Source: an uncultured Clostridia bacterium
GTDB taxonomy: Bacteria > Bacillota > Clostridia > Lachnospirales > Anaerotignaceae
Reading direction: 5' to 3'
DNA: 9,955 nt
NCBI GenBank assembly: GCA_910587195.1
Contig: CAJUKL010000014.1
Span: forward strand, 1 to 9,955
Below the pieces are notes generated by a model. It worked only from the letters and a program-made list of their open reading frames with translations. It ran no database searches and was not told the DNA's origin. Made by a program: the position numbers and the translations under genes. Positions 5,781 to 9,955 of the stretch are shown in pieces (within the stretch, counting starts at the first letter, position 1; each line of letters starts with the position of its first letter).

Positions 5781-8618
5781 TTGAAAATAAACAGAGTAAA
5801 ATTATATGGAATGTTGTTGTTATTGACCAGTGTTCCGAGTACTTTTGTTTTTGGTGCAACAGATATTACAGGACATTGGGCAGAAAAAACAATAATAGAA
5901 TGGCAAAACAAAGGCAAAATTAACGGCTATGAAGATGATACCTTTCGTCCAGATGCTTCTATTACCAGAGCAGAGTTTGTTCATTTATTAAATTCGGTTA
6001 TCTCTTTGGAAAATAGCGTTGCTATCCATTTTGATGATGTTACTGAAAAGGATTGGTTTTATCAAGATGTTGTCAAAGCTGCTGGAAGTCATATTATTGC
6101 AGGCTTTGAAGATAATACTTTCCGTCCAAACGAAAAAATAACCAGAGCACAAGCAGCACTTATTATAAAAAATGTTTTACAGCTTCCTGATGATACGGTT
6201 TCTGTTTTTATAACAGATGATGCAGAAATTCCAGACTGGGCAAAACTTGCTGTTTATATGATGTTACATACAGGTTATTTATCGGGTTATGAAGATGGCA
6301 GTTTTGCCCCGAACAAAAGTATGACAAGAGCAGAAGCAATTTCTATGCTCAACAGAATCGAAAAAAATACAAATGAAGCCCTTCTAAATACAAATGAAGC
6401 CCTTCTAAATGTAAATCAAAATACAAATGAACTCATTCAAAATACAATTCAAAATGTGAATGAAACAACTCAAAATGAAATTTCTGAAAATATAGAAAAC
6501 CATCCCCAAAATATCATATGGAAAAACGGCGACAATGGAAATGCTTATCATAATGACAAAAGCAAAGAAGAAAAAAAGCCAGAGAAAAAGTCAGAAATCA
6601 CCATTACAAAAGAGAATATTGCAGATTTTTATGCAAAGACTTTGGAAGATGATGTTATTTTAGTAGTGGATAGTGATGGCATGGAATTATTAGATATGGA
6701 ATTAAATGGAAAAGTTGAAATTGTTTATACAAAAACACCTCCAGCAGAGCAGAAAAATGTAATTCCTACAATATTTTTGAAGGGTAGCACAAAAATAAAA
6801 GATATGACAATTTCTACGCCAGTTATCATAAAATCTGAAAATAATAGCATTGAAAATTTAACTTTAAAAGACAGTGTCACGATTAGAGATACGAAAGTTA
6901 TCCACATAAACTGTTTGTATGACAAAGAAATAGTTGAAAAGAAGAAAATTTGTATTTCCTTAGATGGAAATACAAATTGCAATATTGCAATTTCCGAATC
7001 CGCAGCCATAGAAACTATCTGCCTTTCGGAACAAGCACAAGCGCATATAATAAATCAAGGAAAAATTAAAGAAGTTATTTCTTTTTCACAATATTCGGGG
7101 ACAAGCATTATAAATAATGGTGTTATTGACAGCTTGATTGCTCTGAAACCAGAAAGCATTACAGCAGAAAATGTAGTAATAGAGCCTGCTATGTTACAAA
7201 AGATTACAATTGTTTCACAGCCATCTCAACTGCATTACAAAGAAGGAGAACGTTTTTCTCTTTCTGGCATGTCTTTATTTTTGCAATATCAAAATGGTAT
7301 TACAAAAGTAGTAGATGATATGTTTTCTTTGTATCACATTCAAACACTTCCAGAAAACAATGCTATTTTGACAGCAAAAGAAGATAAAAAGCCTTTTGTC
7401 ATTTCTGGGGATACTGTTTCTGTAACAGGTGCTACTCTTGAAATAGAGTATAACAAAGAAATAGAAAACACAGAAAATGTAGAAATAAAGGTAGATACAA
7501 CAGCACTTTCTAAACTGATTAAAGATTGTAAAATAATATTAGAGGATACAACGATTAGTGATACTGGAAAGGAAATTGCTTTGATAGAATGGTATATCAG
7601 TGAAGCAGATTTTCATTTATTAGAAACAGAAATCATAGTTGCAGAACAGTTGTTGTTAAAATCTGATATTACACAAAAAGATGTGCAGCAACAATACGAT
7701 AAATTGCTTTTAGCTTTGCAGAATTTTGAGCAAAAAAGAATTTTACAAACGACAGTACAACCACCTGTTTTGTTGGTAAGCAATCCAGAACCAGAGTATG
7801 ATGAAAATGTGATATTTAGCATAGAGAAAAAAGAAAATACAAGCTATTATTATACATTGGATGGTAGCGAGCCAAACACAGAAAGTGCAGAGTATACAGA
7901 AGAAGTGACATTATTTCATCCAGAAGATACAAATTCTGTTACAATAAAAGTCATTGCAGTAGAAAATGAAATTTCATCTGCTGTAGCTGAAACAACAATT
8001 ATTTATCCAACTGTCATTGAACATGTTTCATTTTCTGACTTAAAAATGCCTTCTGTTGGAAAAGAAGTTTTTCCTATTTCTTTGCAAGACACAACAGAAT
8101 GTGAAATAGAAGCATTTTATTGGAAAGAGGAAGAAACAGAAGTAGAGCGTTTTGACTGGGAAACAGTTTACAGTGTAGATATTCTTTTAAAAGCCAATAA
8201 AAATTATCTTTTTAAAGAAACGAATTTGGAAAATATTCCAGAGGAAATTGATGTTATGATAGAAAACGTAGATACAGATAAGCTACATATTTTGCTCACC
8301 TTTGCAGCAACCCCTCCAAAACCTACCCAAGAAGAATTAAAAAGAATGGCACTGAAAAATTTAGAAAAATTATTCAGGCTTTCTGTCCCGGTAGAAGCTT
8401 CTCAAAGGGAGGATATGAAGTATTGTGAAAAAATCGTATCTGAATATGCACAAAAAGAAATTGGAGAAGATTGGATTGTTACTTTTGAAGCAAAGCAATT
8501 TTCTTTCGGCACTGTTTTATCTGGAACACTTACCATGACAAGCACTATAGATGATTCTGTATTTATTTCTGAAAAATTAGATGTTACTATCCTTTCGGAT
8601 GATGACAAAGAAGAATAA
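5781..8618 (+). CDS. S-layer homology (SLH) domain mosaic cell-surface protein
   Basis: 945-residue exported protein with a TTG start. A signal peptide (1 to about 26, ending VFGA) is followed by three SLH domains at about 28-75, 84-133 and 145-193, with motifs ITRAE (61), ITRAQ (120) and MTRAE (181); these anchor proteins to secondary cell-wall polymer. Next come an Asn-rich linker (196-244) opening with an exact NTNEALL duplication, a charged Lys/Glu stretch (about 260-272), and a region of short Ile/Val/Asn strands that looks like a beta-helix or beta-rich stalk (about 275-470). After that I see a Big_3-like Ig domain (about 474-557), a helical FIVAR-like segment (about 570-653), a chitobiase C-terminal-like domain with YYYTLDGSEPNT (689-700), another beta domain (about 744-842), and an unassigned C-terminus. 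No catalytic domain is recognised, so it is probably structural or adhesive. Domain names after SLH are from pattern, not search. Very acidic overall. Confidence 0.93.
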   Translation: MKINRVKLYGMLLLLTSVPSTFVFGATDITGHWAEKTIIEWQNKGKINGYEDDTFRPDASITRAEFVHLLNSVISLENSVAIHFDDVTEKDWFYQDVVKAAGSHIIAGFEDNTFRPNEKITRAQAALIIKNVLQLPDDTVSVFITDDAEIPDWAKLAVYMMLHTGYLSGYEDGSFAPNKSMTRAEAISMLNRIEKNTNEALLNTNEALLNVNQNTNELIQNTIQNVNETTQNEISENIENHPQNIIWKNGDNGNAYHNDKSKEEKKPEKKSEITITKENIADFYAKTLEDDVILVVDSDGMELLDMELNGKVEIVYTKTPPAEQKNVIPTIFLKGSTKIKDMTISTPVIIKSENNSIENLTLKDSVTIRDTKVIHINCLYDKEIVEKKKICISLDGNTNCNIAISESAAIETICLSEQAQAHIINQGKIKEVISFSQYSGTSIINNGVIDSLIALKPESITAENVVIEPAMLQKITIVSQPSQLHYKEGERFSLSGMSLFLQYQNGITKVVDDMFSLYHIQTLPENNAILTAKEDKKPFVISGDTVSVTGATLEIEYNKEIENTENVEIKVDTTALSKLIKDCKIILEDTTISDTGKEIALIEWYISEADFHLLETEIIVAEQLLLKSDITQKDVQQQYDKLLLALQNFEQKRILQTTVQPPVLLVSNPEPEYDENVIFSIEKKENTSYYYTLDGSEPNTESAEYTEEVTLFHPEDTNSVTIKVIAVENEISSAVAETTIIYPTVIEHVSFSDLKMPSVGKEVFPISLQDTTECEIEAFYWKEEETEVERFDWETVYSVDILLKANKNYLFKETNLENIPEEIDVMIENVDTDKLHILLTFAATPPKPTQEELKRMALKNLEKLFRLSVPVEASQREDMKYCEKIVSEYAQKEIGEDWIVTFEAKQFSFGTVLSGTLTMTSTIDDSVFISEKLDVTILSDDDKEE
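6366..6407 (+). repeat. 21-base perfect tandem duplication in the SLH linker
   Basis: Two identical 21-base units (6366-6386 and 6387-6407) each encode NTNEALL, followed by degenerate copies (NVNQ, NTNELIQ, NVNETTQ). The identity at DNA level, including third codon positions, points to a recent in-frame duplication that can expand or contract without breaking the frame. Confidence 0.9.
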
Positions 8619-8620
8619 TT

Positions 8621-8649
8621 TTGTTTTTTCTACAAAAGTATGATAAAAT
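8621..8649 (+). promoter_or_regulatory. probable promoter of purK
   Basis: TTGTTT (8621-8626) and TAAAAT (8644-8649) are spaced 17 bases in the 64-base gap between the SLH gene and purK. The match is moderate. I see no strong hairpin terminator for the SLH gene in this gap, so read-through is possible. Confidence 0.5.
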
Positions 8650-8682
8650 AAAAAGCAAAAAAACTCTATTCTGGAGGAAGTT

Positions 8683-9867
8683 ATGGAAAACATACAAAAA
8701 AAAATTGGAATCATTGGTGGCGGACAGCTTGGAAAAATGATGATACAAGAAGCCAAAAAAATGGGTTTTTATATTATGGTGCTAGACCCTACAGAAAACT
8801 GTCCTGCGCATACCCTAGTGGACGAGCATATTGTAGCAGAATTTAATGATAAAAAAGCAATCCGTTTTTTAGCAGAAAATACAGATGTTGTCACTTATGA
8901 ATTTGAACATATTGATGCTGATATTTTGCAAACACTTGAAACAGAAGGGAAAAAAATATATCCTACTGCAAAAAGTTTAAAAGTTATACAAAATAAATAT
9001 ACACAAAAAAAATTGCTTTTGGAACATCATTTGCCAACACCAGCATTTTGCAAAGTTTTATCCGAAAAAGACATCATAAAAGCAGGAGAAGATTATGGGT
9101 TTCCATTTATGCTAAAGGCATGTACAGGTGGATATGATGGAAAAGGAAATTTTGTGGTAGAAACAAAAGAAAGTATTACACAAGCATATCAAGCATTAGG
9201 AAGTGGAACATTAGAATTGATGGCAGAAAAGTTTTTTCCTTTTATTATGGAAATTTCTGTACTTGCATGTCGGGGAATTAATGGAGAAATACAAGTATAT
9301 CCGGTGGCAGAAAATCTCCATAAAGATAATATACTAGATGAAACAAAAGTCCCTGCAAACATATCCCAGCAAACCACACAAAACGCAATGGATTTAGCAA
9401 AAAAAGTGATGGAAGTATTTGAAGGTGTTGGTATGTTTTGTGTAGAAATGTTTGTAGATAAACAAGGCAATGTATCTGTCAATGAAGTGGCACCAAGACC
9501 GCATAACTCTGGACATTATACCATTGAGGCGTGTGTAACGAGTCAGTTTGAGCAACATATTAGAGCAATTACAGGTTTACCATTAGGTTCTCCTGCACTA
9601 TTAAAACCAGTTGTAATGCGAAATTTGTTAGGAGAAGAACAAAGTGGAAAAAGCTGCATTTTGGGTGCAGAACAAGCCTTATGTATTCCAGGGGCATTTT
9701 TGCATATCTATGGAAAGGAAGAATCCAAACCAAAAAGAAAAATGGGACATATCACAGTAATTGCAGATAGTGTGGAAGAAGCAGCACAAAAAGCACAACA
9801 GGCTAAAAATGCAGTTAAAATTTATGGAACCAACTTTTTTGAAAAAAAGTTGGACAAAAAACTTTAA
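8683..9867 (+). CDS. purK: 5-(carboxyamino)imidazole ribonucleotide synthase PurK
   Basis: ATP-grasp enzyme that carboxylates aminoimidazole ribonucleotide with bicarbonate and ATP to N5-CAIR, in purine synthesis; PurE then isomerises the product. The 394 residues match the family length. Motifs in order: N-terminal nucleotide-fold loop IIGGGQLGKM (10-19), YEFEHID (72-78), the ATP-grasp loop LKACTGGYDGKGN (144-156), EKFFPFIMEISVL (182-194), the metal-binding region around CVEMF (253-257), and the hallmark NEVAPRPHNSGHYT (267-280), then GHITV near the C-terminus. The ribosome site GGAGG lies 5 bases before ATG. No purE or other pur gene is visible upstream; purE may lie past the right edge, but the 88 bases shown do not reveal it. 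No PurR site or guanine riboswitch was seen in the short leader. Gene appears intact. Confidence 0.96.
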   Translation: MENIQKKIGIIGGGQLGKMMIQEAKKMGFYIMVLDPTENCPAHTLVDEHIVAEFNDKKAIRFLAENTDVVTYEFEHIDADILQTLETEGKKIYPTAKSLKVIQNKYTQKKLLLEHHLPTPAFCKVLSEKDIIKAGEDYGFPFMLKACTGGYDGKGNFVVETKESITQAYQALGSGTLELMAEKFFPFIMEISVLACRGINGEIQVYPVAENLHKDNILDETKVPANISQQTTQNAMDLAKKVMEVFEGVGMFCVEMFVDKQGNVSVNEVAPRPHNSGHYTIEACVTSQFEQHIRAITGLPLGSPALLKPVVMRNLLGEEQSGKSCILGAEQALCIPGAFLHIYGKEESKPKRKMGHITVIADSVEEAAQKAQQAKNAVKIYGTNFFEKKLDKKL

Positions 9868-9955
9868 CTTTTGCATACAAAACAGGATGAACTTTTAACT
9901 ATTGGTGGTGCGTTGTAGTTCTACTGAAGCAACCATTCAACTTTATCGTACAGCA
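9868..9955. other. unassigned sequence after purK at the window edge
   Basis: Eighty-eight bases with no start codon plus ribosome site that I can defend. On the plus strand, one frame stays open from about 9885 to the edge, encoding a Trp/Val/Leu-rich stretch. On the minus strand, two frames run in from the edge and stop within the region. It is also visibly richer in G and C from about 9900. It could be the tail of a convergent gene or a repeat element cut by the edge. Confidence 0.3.

Noticed and set aside
9830..9853. 11-base inverted repeat (CCAACTTTTTT / AAAAAAGTTGG) inside the 3' end of purK
   Set aside because: It lies within coding sequence (NFFEKKLD), is not followed by a U-run on the plus strand, and A/T-rich codons explain most of it.

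Overview
The window is low-GC DNA (roughly one third G+C by eye) with strong AGGAGG-type ribosome binding sites, near-consensus sigma-A promoters, occasional TTG starts and a three-SLH surface protein. Together with a two-gene minimal SUF locus and ferredoxin-fused aldo/keto reductase, this points to an anaerobic Gram-positive of the Clostridia, most like Lachnospiraceae or related families. The taxonomic call is inference; no rRNA is present.

Layout. (1) Bases 2-1033, plus strand: 3' part of ftsH (membrane AAA+ zinc protease), ending in a hairpin terminator that serves both strands. (2) Bases 1083-1156, minus: initiator tRNA-fMet with its own near-perfect promoter, convergent with ftsH. (3) Bases 1241-3468, minus: three genes, each with promoter and/or terminator signals: a secreted 89-residue Cys/His-rich protein, an aldo/keto reductase with a C-terminal two-cluster ferredoxin domain, and a flavodoxin-like protein. 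The last two look like a redox pair. (4) Bases 3516-5245, minus: a promoter and a tightly coupled sufC-like/sufB-like pair, the minimal Fe-S cluster scaffold. (5) Bases 5246-5780: about 535 bases without a convincing gene, holding a LexA-box-like site, a short direct repeat and an inverted repeat. (6) Bases 5781-8618, plus: a 945-residue mosaic S-layer-homology cell-surface protein. (7) Bases 8683-9867, plus: purK of purine synthesis, followed by 88 unassigned bases.

The genes do not form one pathway. The clearest functional link is iron and redox: the SUF pair would build the Fe-S clusters that the aldo/keto reductase carries, and the flavodoxin-like protein next to it is a plausible electron partner. 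ftsH, tRNA-fMet and purK are core housekeeping functions; the SLH protein and the Cys/His-rich protein are the lineage-specific exported products. I saw no insertion sequence, CRISPR array, phage gene or defence system. The less explained parts are the Cys/His-rich secreted protein, the altered catalytic residues of the reductase, the SLH mosaic, and the regulatory-looking motifs in the intergenic regions.
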